In this document: positions 45,849 to 55,157 of the stretch, piece after piece | How the letters are laid out: every line of letters starts with the position of its first letter | Numbering within the stretch: position 1 is the first letter of the stretch | Notes under the pieces: generated by a model | Databases searched by the model: none | Told to the model about the DNA's origin: nothing | Seen by the model: only the letters and a program-made list of their open reading frames with translations | Made by a program: the position numbers and the translations under genes | DNA from: Chloroflexi bacterium HGW-Chloroflexi-10 | Lineage (GTDB): Bacteria > Chloroflexota > Anaerolineae > Anaerolineales > Anaerolineaceae | Length of the DNA: 64,000 nt | Assembly (NCBI GenBank): GCA_002840755.1 | Contig: PHBZ01000010.1 | Span: 97,617-161,616, forward strand | Direction: 5' to 3'

Positions 45849-46631
45849 TTATTTGGTCCCAGTTAAGATTTTCATTGCTGCATCCACAGTCACATTTTCA
45901 TGAATAAGTGCTGCCACCGCTGCTGTCATCGCTTCCGGATCATCCGCCTGGAAAATGTTGCGCCCAATAGCGACGCCCATAGCACCGACATCCAATGCGC
46001 CTCTGATTTTTTCCAACATCGTTCTCTCACTACCTTTCTTTGCCCCGCCTAAAATAACGGCAGGCACATAACAGGTAGAAGTAACTTTTTCAAATTCTTC
46101 AGCGTGTGGGATCTTCACCCAATCTGAACCTAATTCCGCGCCGATACGGGCAGCGATTGCAATACTTTCAGCAGTACGCATATGATCCGGGCTATCAAAC
46201 CCACCCGGAACCATTTCACCCATCACCGGTAAACCCCATTTATGGGCTTCACCGATAACCTTTGCCAGAGTACGTAATGAATCTTCTTCCTCAGGAGCAC
46301 CTGGGAATGCAGAAACAGCTACCGCGTCAGCGCCCAGACGTAGTGCATCCTCTACTGTATAGAATTGTGAACCCGGACCCATTTTACCCAAAGAGGTACC
46401 ACCACCATCCAGTCGCAAAATCAATCCAAGTGGTTCAATTTCTGCAGCAAAACGCAATGCGGTTCCATAAGAGGTTAAGATAGCATCCGCCCCACCGTCA
46501 GCAATCTTTTTTAATGTTTCGGAGGGTTGTTCCATCCCTTTAGCCGGACCATCGATCATTCCATGATCAAACGCAACAATAAATGCTCGCCCATCCGGGC
46601 GAAAGATGTGATTCAGACGACGTGAACTCAT
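45849..46631 (-). CDS. LsrF/FbaB-family class I aldolase or thiolase
   Basis: A 260-residue DeoC/FbaB-fold protein. [20 protein letters not shown] and [20 protein letters not shown] closely follow the LsrF pattern; the Schiff-base Lys is expected in [12 protein letters not shown]. LsrF is a thiolase acting on phosphorylated AI-2, while other members are fructose-1,6-bisphosphate or archaeal aroA-prime aldolases. The FGGY kinase gene in the same operon could supply a phosphorylated substrate. AAAGGA is 9 bases from the ATG, which lies one base after the previous stop. Confidence 0.88.
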   Translation of the reverse strand: MSSRRLNHIFRPDGRAFIVAFDHGMIDGPAKGMEQPSETLKKIADGGADAILTSYGTALRFAAEIEPLGLILRLDGGGTSLGKMGPGSQFYTVEDALRLGADAVAVSAFPGAPEEEDSLRTLAKVIGEAHKWGLPVMGEMVPGGFDSPDHMRTAESIAIAARIGAELGSDWVKIPHAEEFEKVTSTCYVPAVILGGAKKGSERTMLEKIRGALDVGAMGVAIGRNIFQADDPEAMTAAVAALIHENVTVDAAMKILTGTK

Positions 46632-46632
46632 A

Positions 46633-47652
46633 TTATGAAATCCTTTCAAACATTTCTGGGGTTATCTGGTAAACCGCAGGCTCACCAGCAAAAAAACGAC
46701 GCAGTTCTTCAACGGCCAACTCACCCATTTGATTACAGTTTTCTATACAACCGGCAATGTGGGGTGAAATTACAACATTATCCAATAATCTTAAGGGGCT
46801 ATCCAGTGCGGGAGGTTCAGGGTCAGTAACATCCAGAAAAGCAAAAAAACGACCTTTACTTAATTCTTTAATTAACGCTGCCTCTTCAATCAAGGAACCA
46901 CGGCCTGTATTAATAATCAATGCATCATCTTTCATTAAAGCCATTCCTGCAGCGTTTAATAATTGATAGGTACTTTTATTGGCTGGCGCATGTAAGGAAA
47001 CGATATCCGATTGAGATAACAAATCATTAAGCTCTACTTTTGTTGTCCCTAAAGCTGTCGCCTGTTCCTCGCTCACATACGGATCGTATAACAGAACATT
47101 CGGGCCGAAAGGTTTTAACAATTCAATGACATAGCGCCCAACATTACTGGCACCGACAATACCAACATTTTTCCGATACAGTTCGCGCGAGAACCATTTA
47201 TCCCAAGCGGGTGAATTCCGCCACCCACCTTCGCGCACATGCTGACCCAAAGGCCAAATTCTTTTTTGTCCAACAATCATTAATCCCAGGGTAGTCTCTG
47301 CAACACTTCTGGCTAAAGCTATTCCGGCACTGGTTAATTGAATTCCCCGCTGCCAGAAAGCATCGGAAACAAACCGTTTTACGCTGCTGCCCATGTGTGC
47401 CATTGCTTTTAATTTTGGTGCTGCGGCAACCACATCCGCATCAATACAAGCGACATCCCAACTGGTGATAATGGCATCCACATCCTGTAGTAAAGCCATC
47501 AATTCCTGCTTATTGGCAGGATCCTGCCCGGAATGGTGAATGACATCCGCGAAAGACTCTAATGCATCCCATGCCTGCTGACTGAACATCCTCGGATAGT
47601 GAACTTTTCCGATTGTTATTGCAACTTTTGGTTTTTCCATTTTATTGTTCAT
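46633..47652 (-). CDS. D-2-hydroxyacid (phosphoglycerate-type) dehydrogenase
   Basis: A 339-residue NAD-dependent dehydrogenase. It has [21 protein letters not shown], the catalytic Arg region [16 protein letters not shown] and the His of [10 protein letters not shown]. Both catalytic elements are intact, unlike the paralogue at 26943. A 2-hydroxyacid made or consumed in the sugar-acid branch is a likely substrate. The ATG chosen has AAAGGAG three bases before it; a later in-frame ATG (47640) is possible. Confidence 0.9.
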   Translation of the reverse strand: MNNKMEKPKVAITIGKVHYPRMFSQQAWDALESFADVIHHSGQDPANKQELMALLQDVDAIITSWDVACIDADVVAAAPKLKAMAHMGSSVKRFVSDAFWQRGIQLTSAGIALARSVAETTLGLMIVGQKRIWPLGQHVREGGWRNSPAWDKWFSRELYRKNVGIVGASNVGRYVIELLKPFGPNVLLYDPYVSEEQATALGTTKVELNDLLSQSDIVSLHAPANKSTYQLLNAAGMALMKDDALIINTGRGSLIEEAALIKELSKGRFFAFLDVTDPEPPALDSPLRLLDNVVISPHIAGCIENCNQMGELAVEELRRFFAGEPAVYQITPEMFERIS

Positions 47653-47722
47653 TAACTCCTTTACCAAATTTTTCTATTTTTAGATATTTTTTCCATTTAC
47701 ATTTTTTTAAAACACGAACTGT

Positions 47723-49210
47723 TTAGCGATACAAAGTACAGATCCGCTGATAGTTAAAAAAAGCACGATTATACAAACTCGTCATCCCAATTTCTGGTTC
47801 AATTTCTTTTTGAGATTTTTGAAAATTTTCCAATCCCTGAATGAGGTTGGTAAAAGCACCGATCCCACAACCTGCTAAAATTGCGGCTCCCAATGCTGGC
47901 CAATGATCATACTCCGGCAAACCAATGGGAATCCCGGTCACATTCGCCAAAATCTGCGGCCACAATGGGCTTTGTGCTGCGCCTCCCACCATCCACAATT
48001 TTTCAATGGGTATATTTGCTTCTAAAACCTGTTCCAAAGCCCAGCGCAATTCAAAAGCTGATCCTTCCATGATGGCTCTTGCCATATCAGCACGAGAATG
48101 GCCTAGTTGCAACCCAATAAAGCCTCCCCTTCTGGTTGTTGCCGGATCATCATGTCCGCCGGTAAGCGGCAGGAAGAAGAGATCCGGGTCTATTTTTGTC
48201 TGAGCCATTTCCAAATTCAATTCTGTAAACATTTTTGAACGGGAAAAGCTTTCATTTCCGGTTTGGTAGGTTTTATTGATCCACCATTCAAATGAAGCAC
48301 CCAAACCTCCCAAAGATTGAGATAGTGTCCATCGATTGGGTACAGTATGAAAGTTCAAATCCAATGTAGCCGGTAAACTGGTCATGTCTGCGGATGTTAA
48401 AACGCCGGTGAACACCCAGGCTGTTCCGCAAGCAAGCAGCATTTTTCCTGGGTCGATGATGCCCAAACCCAGGGCCGTACAACCCTGATCATGGCCACCA
48501 TTGACAACTACAGTACCTGATGTCAACCCCGTTTTATGGCAAATTTCTGGTAAAACTTCTCCTATAATTTCGCCTGCTGGTGTCATTTTTGAGAGGTTTT
48601 CAATCTTTATACCGGCTAATTGGCATAATTCTTCACTCCACTGACCAGTTTGGATATCAACCAATTGCATGCCGCCGGCATTGGAGGGATTGGTAATCAT
48701 TTTTCCGGTAAGCCGAAAAACCAAAAAATCATTAACTGAGAAAAATATTCTGGCAGCAGAAAATACATCCGGATTGTTTTTTTTCAACCATGCGATGGTT
48801 GGCAGACACAAACTTGGATACAGCGACCAACCACTGAGGGGTTTAACCCAATCCTGATAGCCCCGTATTTTCCAATCGTTGACCACTTCTTCAGCACGGC
48901 CATCCAACCAGGTAATCAGTGGGTAAACCGGGTTACCGGATGAATCTGCTGGAATCAATGAACCGCTTTGTGCAGCCATACATATAGCTTTGACGTTAAC
49001 AGTCTCTTTCGATTGGGCAACAACACCTTGAATGGTTACCAGAACAGCTAGCCACAACTCTTCCGGATCCTGTTCGACCCACCCAGACAATGGCATAACA
49101 TTATGATATGGTTGAGAACAAGCACTTGCCAGTTCTCTGCCAGAGGTATCGAACAGGACCGCCTTGGTGGAAGTAGTGCCTACGTCAATTCCCAATAATC
49201 CATCTACCAT
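47723..49210 (-). CDS. FGGY-family carbohydrate kinase
   Basis: A 495-residue kinase of the xylulokinase/LsrK/glycerol kinase superfamily. LLGIDVGTTSTKAVLFDTSG is the phosphate-1 motif, VVNGGHDQGCTALGLG contains the second region and WMVGGAAQSPLWPQILANVT the adenosine motif. TNPSNAGGMQLVDIQTGQW is typical of sugar-alcohol or ketose kinases. Together with the LsrF-like aldolase it recalls the AI-2 processing pair LsrK-LsrF, but xylulose-type sugars are equally possible. Thirteen bases separate it from the amidohydrolase gene. Confidence 0.93.
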   Translation of the reverse strand: MVDGLLGIDVGTTSTKAVLFDTSGRELASACSQPYHNVMPLSGWVEQDPEELWLAVLVTIQGVVAQSKETVNVKAICMAAQSGSLIPADSSGNPVYPLITWLDGRAEEVVNDWKIRGYQDWVKPLSGWSLYPSLCLPTIAWLKKNNPDVFSAARIFFSVNDFLVFRLTGKMITNPSNAGGMQLVDIQTGQWSEELCQLAGIKIENLSKMTPAGEIIGEVLPEICHKTGLTSGTVVVNGGHDQGCTALGLGIIDPGKMLLACGTAWVFTGVLTSADMTSLPATLDLNFHTVPNRWTLSQSLGGLGASFEWWINKTYQTGNESFSRSKMFTELNLEMAQTKIDPDLFFLPLTGGHDDPATTRRGGFIGLQLGHSRADMARAIMEGSAFELRWALEQVLEANIPIEKLWMVGGAAQSPLWPQILANVTGIPIGLPEYDHWPALGAAILAGCGIGAFTNLIQGLENFQKSQKEIEPEIGMTSLYNRAFFNYQRICTLYR

Positions 49211-49223
49211 TCAACGTCCATTC

Positions 49224-50579
49224 TCAATCTACTTTTATTCCAGCGCGCGTAAACAAATCATCGCACACTTTTCTAGCTTTTGCTAAAATTGTTTTCTCAT
49301 CAACTACAACAATACTCTTATCCCGCATCAAGATTCGACCATCAACAATTACCGTGTCAACATCTCTGGTACTTACGTTATAGATTAACGCAGAGGGAAC
49401 ATGGTGAACAGGCATTGCCATGGGGGTATCCAGATCAATTAAAACAATATCGGCTTTTTTTCCGGGCTGCAATGAGCCGATCTGATCCGGAAGGCCAAAA
49501 GCAGCCGCACCGCCCCTGCAAGCCATTCTAAGAACATCCTCTGGTAACAAAACCATTGCATTTAAAGAATTTACTTTGTGCAAAAGGGCCGTCGTTTTCA
49601 AAACCGCCAGCATATCCTGATTGTTATTACTACCCGGGCCATCACTGGCTAATGCTACCGTGATACCTTTTTCCAGCATTTCCGGAACGCGTGCAACACC
49701 CGAAGCCAAATACATGTTACTGACCGGGCAATGAACGACTATTGCTTTGTATTTGGCAATCAGATCAATTTCAGCATCAGATAACCACACGCTATGCACC
49801 AGTTGCATGTCTGGTCCCAACATACCCAACTCGGCCAGCCATTCAATATGCCGATTTCCACGTAAGGCAATATTCATATCTACTTCTGTCTTTGTCTCCG
49901 CCACATGGATATGGGTTCCGGAGCACCAATTCCGGCTCATTTCATGGGTATGAGACATAGTTTCATCCGAGCACCCCCAGGGAATAAGCGGGCCGTATTC
50001 AACGCGAGTTCTACCATTGCCAGCAATCTGCCATCTATCACGCAGTCTAATCGTTTCACTAACAATTCTTTCCGGAGTTTCCATTAATGCAGGGTGATAA
50101 TCCATATCAGCCCACCCGCGTGCCAGCAAAAAGCGAATACCGGTTTCATCAGCAGCCCGACATACCCCATCATCATTCCGTGGATCTGCATGAATATACT
50201 GATGATCGATTACCGATGTTGCTCCGCCACGCAGGTTTTCTATTAGTCCTACCATGGCCGCCAGATAGGTTTCTTCTTCTGTCATCACTTGCGCTACCGG
50301 CCAAATCGCGGTTTTCAACCAATCCAATAACGGTTTATCGTCCGCCAAACCACGAATAAAAGTTTGAAAAAGATGGGTGTGAGCATTTACCAACCCAGGT
50401 ATTACGGCCATTAAATTTGCATTAATGACTGTATCGGCACGCAAGTATTGTGATGGCGCTTCACCGGAAGCTATATCAACTATCGTGTCATTTTCGATAA
50501 ACACATATCCGGGGCTATATATTTCTTCCAGGTCGTTTAAGGTTACTATTGTGCCATTTTCGATTAATATCGTTCCCAT
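49224..50579 (-). CDS. Amidohydrolase of the AtzA/TrzN/8-oxoguanine deaminase group
   Basis: A 451-residue metal-dependent deaminase or chlorohydrolase with all expected elements: PGLVNAHTHLFQTF (H-x-H), THIHVAETKTE, LVHSVWLSDAE, VVHCPVSN and ASDGPGSNNNQD. The C-terminal beta-sandwich stretch GAAAFGLPDQIGSLQPGKKAD is intact, in contrast to the paralogue at 8811. Family substrates include 8-oxoguanine, triazines and isocytosine-type bases. GAGG lies 5 bases before the ATG. It follows the nucleotidase/cyclodeaminase gene by 54 bases, so a base released from a nucleoside is a plausible substrate. Confidence 0.93.
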   Translation of the reverse strand: MGTILIENGTIVTLNDLEEIYSPGYVFIENDTIVDIASGEAPSQYLRADTVINANLMAVIPGLVNAHTHLFQTFIRGLADDKPLLDWLKTAIWPVAQVMTEEETYLAAMVGLIENLRGGATSVIDHQYIHADPRNDDGVCRAADETGIRFLLARGWADMDYHPALMETPERIVSETIRLRDRWQIAGNGRTRVEYGPLIPWGCSDETMSHTHEMSRNWCSGTHIHVAETKTEVDMNIALRGNRHIEWLAELGMLGPDMQLVHSVWLSDAEIDLIAKYKAIVVHCPVSNMYLASGVARVPEMLEKGITVALASDGPGSNNNQDMLAVLKTTALLHKVNSLNAMVLLPEDVLRMACRGGAAAFGLPDQIGSLQPGKKADIVLIDLDTPMAMPVHHVPSALIYNVSTRDVDTVIVDGRILMRDKSIVVVDEKTILAKARKVCDDLFTRAGIKVD

Positions 50580-50633
50580 ATTTTCCTCAAGGTTGAAAAA
50601 ATATACTTTATTAAAAACCAATCAACCTATAAA

Positions 50634-53027
50634 TTATTTATTTGAACGGATACGCTGAGCAGGTTTTAATTGATCAAGTGAGTTAATTAATTCATTTAAC
50701 TGTGGTTCAAATTTTATTAAAAGGTCTTCATCAGGCCATATTCGCAAATTACTGTCCAATAATAAATTGGCCGTATGCGCTGTTCCACAGAGCAGGTTGA
50801 TGCTTATTTCTAGATCGTCTCGTACTCTTTCATTAACCAATGGTCGGAAGTTTTCCAGAATGGCAGCCGCTTGAATCGATAATCGACTTATTTGAGCCGG
50901 AAGGTTACACAAAATTTCTTTACCTTTTAGTTCCTGTCCCGATTCTCGTAATGTCACAAATTCGGCAATCGCATTTGCATCCTGGACACCCGATTTCATC
51001 AACAATTCCTTAATCTCAACCAATTGACTCAGTTTGTGTTTGGATATCTCCTGAGCATCCAACCTGTTTTGCAAGGTAATGGACACACATGCCTGACCAA
51101 GAGCTACCGCCTGAGCAGCAGACATTGCGATCACTGAGCCTGCCATAGCATGCTTTTGTTCACTGATGGTTGAAATAAATTGATCCACAGACAAAGCAGT
51201 AATAACAACCGGAATACTATCCAAAACAGTAAGCCTCCCATCACAAATAGCACCTGCCTCACGTGTGACGCCGCCCATTTCTTGGATATAAGCCACAATT
51301 TCTCTTCGTAAAAAAATATCGGTGTCTGAATATCGGTGCTTATGCAAGTTAATCAGGTGAATATTCCGCTGTTGAATATCTAATTTTTCCCAACCGCCAG
51401 CATATTCCCTGATAAAATTTGTTCCGGCAACCAGAAATTCATCCTCAAATTGATCTTCAATAGGTTGGGCGTTTACAGTTATTTGAACAGCCTTTGGTAC
51501 TGACTGATTCGAACCCAGAACAATGCTATAACGAATTTGTTTGCTGAACTGAAGGAAACCACGCTCTGTATGCGGTTCATTCGGGCAATCAATCCTACTA
51601 GCGTTATCCTGTATCAAATCGTACAGTTGTTTGCCGGTAAGCCGGTATATCCGTATGGTATCCGCAAAAGGCATGACATTAAACCAATCGCCGAAGGTAA
51701 CTAATTTGCCAACTGCTAAACCACTCCGTAAACTGGATGAATCGATCATCGCCAGGTCAACCGGTTGATTTGCCATTTTCATCCGAAAAAATATTGCGTC
51801 GGTAATAAAATTTGCCAGTGCTAATTCTCCGGACGCGTACGAATTCCTGACAATATCCGTATTTAAATCTGGATCATCCGCTACAGTTCCCAATGTTCGT
51901 GAAAAAAGGCTGCGAGCTTGAGACAAAACCGGTTGTGTAAACTCATTTTCGAAATTCTGCTCAACGGGTAAACTGGCTGTGGGAATCAGCCGCACATTCG
52001 TAACAGCAGCACCCTTCCGTCCGACTTTTAAATCTACCTGTCCAAGAAAACGCCCCAGAGCACCGGTTTGAACTATTGGAATGCCATTTACTATATTAGT
52101 CGGGCTTAATCCCTGAGCATTTAATTCATGGTGAGAATGGCCGCCAATGATCAAATGCACACTCCCATACGGGAGACTCTGAGCCAATTCTACATCCCCC
52201 GCATTAACCATAGGAATGGATGAATCTGATAAACTGTAGCCCAAGTGACTCAAAATTACAACTACATCACAACAAGGCCGCATTACTGAGATGAGATTTT
52301 TGGTAACAAATACAGGATCAGTAACAACACATTGAGGATTTGTGATCTTTAATTCGGCCTGTGTAACCAAACCGATAATTCCAATACGGACACCCTTAAC
52401 AACCAGAATAGCCGCGGGATAACAATATTTATCTATCTCAGAACAACCAGACAAATTTGCTGTAAGGATTGGAAATTGAGCATTCTGTTTAATCGAACTT
52501 GCTAATAATTCACTGCCAAGATCAAAATCATGATTACCTAAACAAGCAGCATCGACACCCAATGCAGAATATAAATGGTAGCCTGCATGAATCTGAAAAT
52601 TTTGAGAGGTTGAACCTAACAATTCATCAAAAACGGAACCTATACAATCATCACCCGCAGAGAAAACCATGACAGCTTTATGCGGATCAGAAACGACACT
52701 TTTTTGTTTTTCCCGGATTTGCCATGCCATTCTTGAGATTACAGGATCTTCACCACGGGGAGTGAAGCGAACTAAATGGCCATGAAGATCATTGAAGTGA
52801 TAAAAAGTTAGCAGAAAATCTTTCTCTTTAAATTTTTCTGAACGGCCGGGAAGAACAACGCCTGCGTCAGGAATTAATGATTCTATTTTTTTTGATGTGG
52901 CGTCACCAACAAGTAAATACAAACTGTTATCGGGTGAACCATAGGGGTTTGATTTTCCCGAAATGACATGTAACGTACCAGGAACGGTTGGTGGTGTTTG
53001 CGAGCTCAAAATCAGGTATTTCTCCAA
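50634..53027 (-). CDS. Fusion of 5'-nucleotidase (UshA-like) and cyclodeaminase (FTCD_C)-like domains
   Basis: A 797-residue protein. Residues about 70-370 are a calcineurin-type phosphoesterase (FNDLHGHL, AGDDCIGS, CLGNHDFDLG, LSHLGYS, GGHSHHEL) and about 390-590 the 5'-nucleotidase C-terminal domain (ASGELALANFITDA, FGDWFNVMPFADTI). From about 609 to the end is a helical domain like formimidoyl-tetrahydrofolate cyclodeaminase/FchA (SVDQFISTISEQKHAMAGS, QDANAIAEF, RDDLEISINLLCG). UshA proteins are usually exported, but this one has no signal peptide and carries about 70 unassigned N-terminal residues. Nucleotide dephosphorylation plus one-carbon nitrogen release fits purine breakdown; the fusion is unusual. 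Confidence 0.85.
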   Translation of the reverse strand: MEKYLILSSQTPPTVPGTLHVISGKSNPYGSPDNSLYLLVGDATSKKIESLIPDAGVVLPGRSEKFKEKDFLLTFYHFNDLHGHLVRFTPRGEDPVISRMAWQIREKQKSVVSDPHKAVMVFSAGDDCIGSVFDELLGSTSQNFQIHAGYHLYSALGVDAACLGNHDFDLGSELLASSIKQNAQFPILTANLSGCSEIDKYCYPAAILVVKGVRIGIIGLVTQAELKITNPQCVVTDPVFVTKNLISVMRPCCDVVVILSHLGYSLSDSSIPMVNAGDVELAQSLPYGSVHLIIGGHSHHELNAQGLSPTNIVNGIPIVQTGALGRFLGQVDLKVGRKGAAVTNVRLIPTASLPVEQNFENEFTQPVLSQARSLFSRTLGTVADDPDLNTDIVRNSYASGELALANFITDAIFFRMKMANQPVDLAMIDSSSLRSGLAVGKLVTFGDWFNVMPFADTIRIYRLTGKQLYDLIQDNASRIDCPNEPHTERGFLQFSKQIRYSIVLGSNQSVPKAVQITVNAQPIEDQFEDEFLVAGTNFIREYAGGWEKLDIQQRNIHLINLHKHRYSDTDIFLRREIVAYIQEMGGVTREAGAICDGRLTVLDSIPVVITALSVDQFISTISEQKHAMAGSVIAMSAAQAVALGQACVSITLQNRLDAQEISKHKLSQLVEIKELLMKSGVQDANAIAEFVTLRESGQELKGKEILCNLPAQISRLSIQAAAILENFRPLVNERVRDDLEISINLLCGTAHTANLLLDSNLRIWPDEDLLIKFEPQLNELINSLDQLKPAQRIRSNK

Positions 53028-53122
53028 TCATTAAATTTCGGCTGTCCGACTCTGAAAGTTTTCCTCCGAAAATATTATTAAGTTAAATCTTCGAATAATT
53101 ATGAAAAACTTAACAAAAAGCT

Positions 53123-54061
53123 TTAACCTTTTACGGCACCTTCAACCATCGCTTTAAAGAATGTACGCCGGGTAAATAGGAATAAAATAACGATTGGCGA
53201 AGCAATAATAATACAAGCCGCAGCTAATACTTGCAGGTTGACAATGTTTTGACTCAGAAAATCGTACAAACCAAACATCGCCGGTTTATATTCATTTTTA
53301 CTCACAAGTAAATACGCAACGATAAATTCATTCCATACACTAACAAAGGTCAGCAAAAACACGGAAATTAACCCAGGCATTGCTAATGGCATCGTGATCC
53401 TAAACAAAGCTCCGAGTGGCGTGCAACCTTCAATTAAAGCTGATTCTTCCAACTCACGTGGAATAGCGTCAAAAAATCCTTTTGTAATCCAGACACTGAT
53501 CGGTAAAAAGAATCCAACATAAACAAATATCAGAAATAATCGATCATCAAAAAAAGGGACTGATTTTCGCATTGTGATTGCCATTTGATATAAAGCCAAC
53601 AAGTTCGTTAATAATGGCACGCCAGTAACAGCAAAAATTCCGGTCATTAATGCGTTATGCCCCTTAAAGTGGTACCTTGAAAAAGCAAAACCAGATAAAC
53701 TAGCCAACAACATCACAAAAAATGCAGTAGAAAATGCATAGAGCGTTGTATTGGGTATATAAGTTTTGATTAAGTTCCCGGTTAATTCAAATCCGAGCAA
53801 AGCATTTTCCGAAGGTTTTGGAGCAAATACCCGTTGATAACCTTCAACGGCCCAACGGCAAGCGCTCAAATCAAATGCTTTAGTGGGGGTGTCACACGGA
53901 AAAATAATCGGTGGTTTTCTCGTAATATCTGCTTGTTCCTTGAATGAAATCAGTATTGTGGTTGCGATCGGTAAAATCGCAAAAAGTGTAACCAATATCA
54001 AGGCGATATTGGTTAACCTGTTATTCCTAATTCTCCGGGTGATATGAATATTCTTTGCCAT
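53123..54061 (-). CDS. ABC sugar transporter permease, MalG type
   Basis: A 312-residue inner-membrane permease with six predicted hydrophobic segments, starting at LTNIALILVTLFAILPIAT. The EAA loop that contacts the ATPase is PRELEESALIEGCTPLGALF. A larger-than-usual periplasmic loop (about residues 50-95) follows the first segment. It is one base from the MalF-type gene and forms the CUT1-type channel with it. The ATPase is not encoded in the window and may be a shared MsmK/UgpC-type protein. Confidence 0.93.
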   Translation of the reverse strand: MAKNIHITRRIRNNRLTNIALILVTLFAILPIATTILISFKEQADITRKPPIIFPCDTPTKAFDLSACRWAVEGYQRVFAPKPSENALLGFELTGNLIKTYIPNTTLYAFSTAFFVMLLASLSGFAFSRYHFKGHNALMTGIFAVTGVPLLTNLLALYQMAITMRKSVPFFDDRLFLIFVYVGFFLPISVWITKGFFDAIPRELEESALIEGCTPLGALFRITMPLAMPGLISVFLLTFVSVWNEFIVAYLLVSKNEYKPAMFGLYDFLSQNIVNLQVLAAACIIIASPIVILFLFTRRTFFKAMVEGAVKG

Positions 54062-54062
54062 A

Positions 54063-55007
54063 TTACCTGCTCCTATCATTAACTCGGGTCATCCGAAGAA
54101 CACTGAATATAAGTATCCAGTTTACAACCGCAATTAACAGAGCAAGCGCTGCTGCCCTTCCGAAACGAAGTTGTCCCCATCCAATTACGTACAGTAAATA
54201 ACTCAAAACGTATGTTGCTGTACCAGGGCCACCACCCGTCAGACTAAATACCATTCCAACACCGTTCATGCCACCCAATATCAGGTTAAACAGTGCTACC
54301 ACCATCGCAGGCAGGATCAATGGCACTGTAATATGACGTGTGAGCTGAACGCCGCTTGCGCCATCAATGCGTGCACTTTCAATGATCTCCTGCGGGACCG
54401 TTTGTAATGCAGCCAGAATCAGCAATGTAACAAATGGCAATGCTCTCCATGAGGCAGCCAGAATAAGAAATATCATGGCAGGTGAAGGCGGAAACGGAAA
54501 ATTACCAAACCAGGGAGTTGGTCGGCTTGCAGTCAACACCGACAAACCATTCGGAGGGAATAAAGCCGGGTTTTGCAAAATACCTGAAAACAATCCATAA
54601 TCCGGTGTAACCAATAATCGAAATACCAGGCCTGCGATCACATCTGCAATAATCCAGGGTATAAAGAGTAAGGTTATGTATAAACCGGATAACCTTACAT
54701 TTTGCTTTAACAACACTGCAACCAAAAATCCAACCGATAAAGTTACTCCCGCATACCCTAAAAGAAATACAATTGTATGTCCAATACTTTCGGGAAAAAT
54801 ACCGGTGGATAATAGGCGATCGAAATTTTCAGAACCCACATACTCCCACCCAGAGGGGCTTCGCTCCTGCAGACTTAACCAGGCTGTATAAAGAGCAGGA
54901 TAGACCTGAATAATTAAAATTACAATGATTGTTGGCAAAATCAACCAGAAAGGAAGGGATTTGCGCAGCCCGTACTTTATTGCCCGAAAAGGGTTCGTCT
55001 GTTGCAT
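54063..55007 (-). CDS. ABC sugar transporter permease, MalF type
   Basis: A 314-residue permease. Hydrophobic segments start at LPFWLILPTIIVILIIQVYP, and the EAA loop is PQEIIESARIDGASGVQLTR. The LTGGGPGTATYVLSYLLY segment is the conserved substrate-channel stretch of this family. Transport of oligosaccharides or sugar conjugates is typical for CUT1 systems; the neighbouring genes suggest a glycosylated base or sugar acid. Confidence 0.93.
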   Translation of the reverse strand: MQQTNPFRAIKYGLRKSLPFWLILPTIIVILIIQVYPALYTAWLSLQERSPSGWEYVGSENFDRLLSTGIFPESIGHTIVFLLGYAGVTLSVGFLVAVLLKQNVRLSGLYITLLFIPWIIADVIAGLVFRLLVTPDYGLFSGILQNPALFPPNGLSVLTASRPTPWFGNFPFPPSPAMIFLILAASWRALPFVTLLILAALQTVPQEIIESARIDGASGVQLTRHITVPLILPAMVVALFNLILGGMNGVGMVFSLTGGGPGTATYVLSYLLYVIGWGQLRFGRAAALALLIAVVNWILIFSVLRMTRVNDRSR

Positions 55008-55082
55008 AAATTGATTCGCCTTTCAAATTATTGCTGGGAGAGTAACCGAATTGAAAAAATTATTGAGATCTGGGTTCAATTT

Positions 55083-55120
55083 GCAAGGTGAAAAGAATTT
55101 TAATGTTCTTTTCACCTTGC
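55083..55120 (-). terminator. Perfect 15-bp hairpin between binding protein and permease genes
   Basis: GCAAGGTGAAAAGAA and its exact complement flank an 8-base loop, in the 150-base gap between the binding-protein and MalF-type genes. On the minus strand no T-run follows, so it probably acts as an mRNA 3'-end stabiliser or partial terminator, which would keep binding protein above permease levels, as after malE. Confidence 0.6.
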
Positions 55121-55157
55121 TTTTATGGTGCACTTGTTAGTTCATCAAAACAACAGT

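Noticed and set aside
55083..55120. Hairpin as a strong terminator of the binding-protein transcript
   Set aside because: No T-run follows on the minus strand and the permeases need read-through; a stabiliser or partial terminator is more likely.
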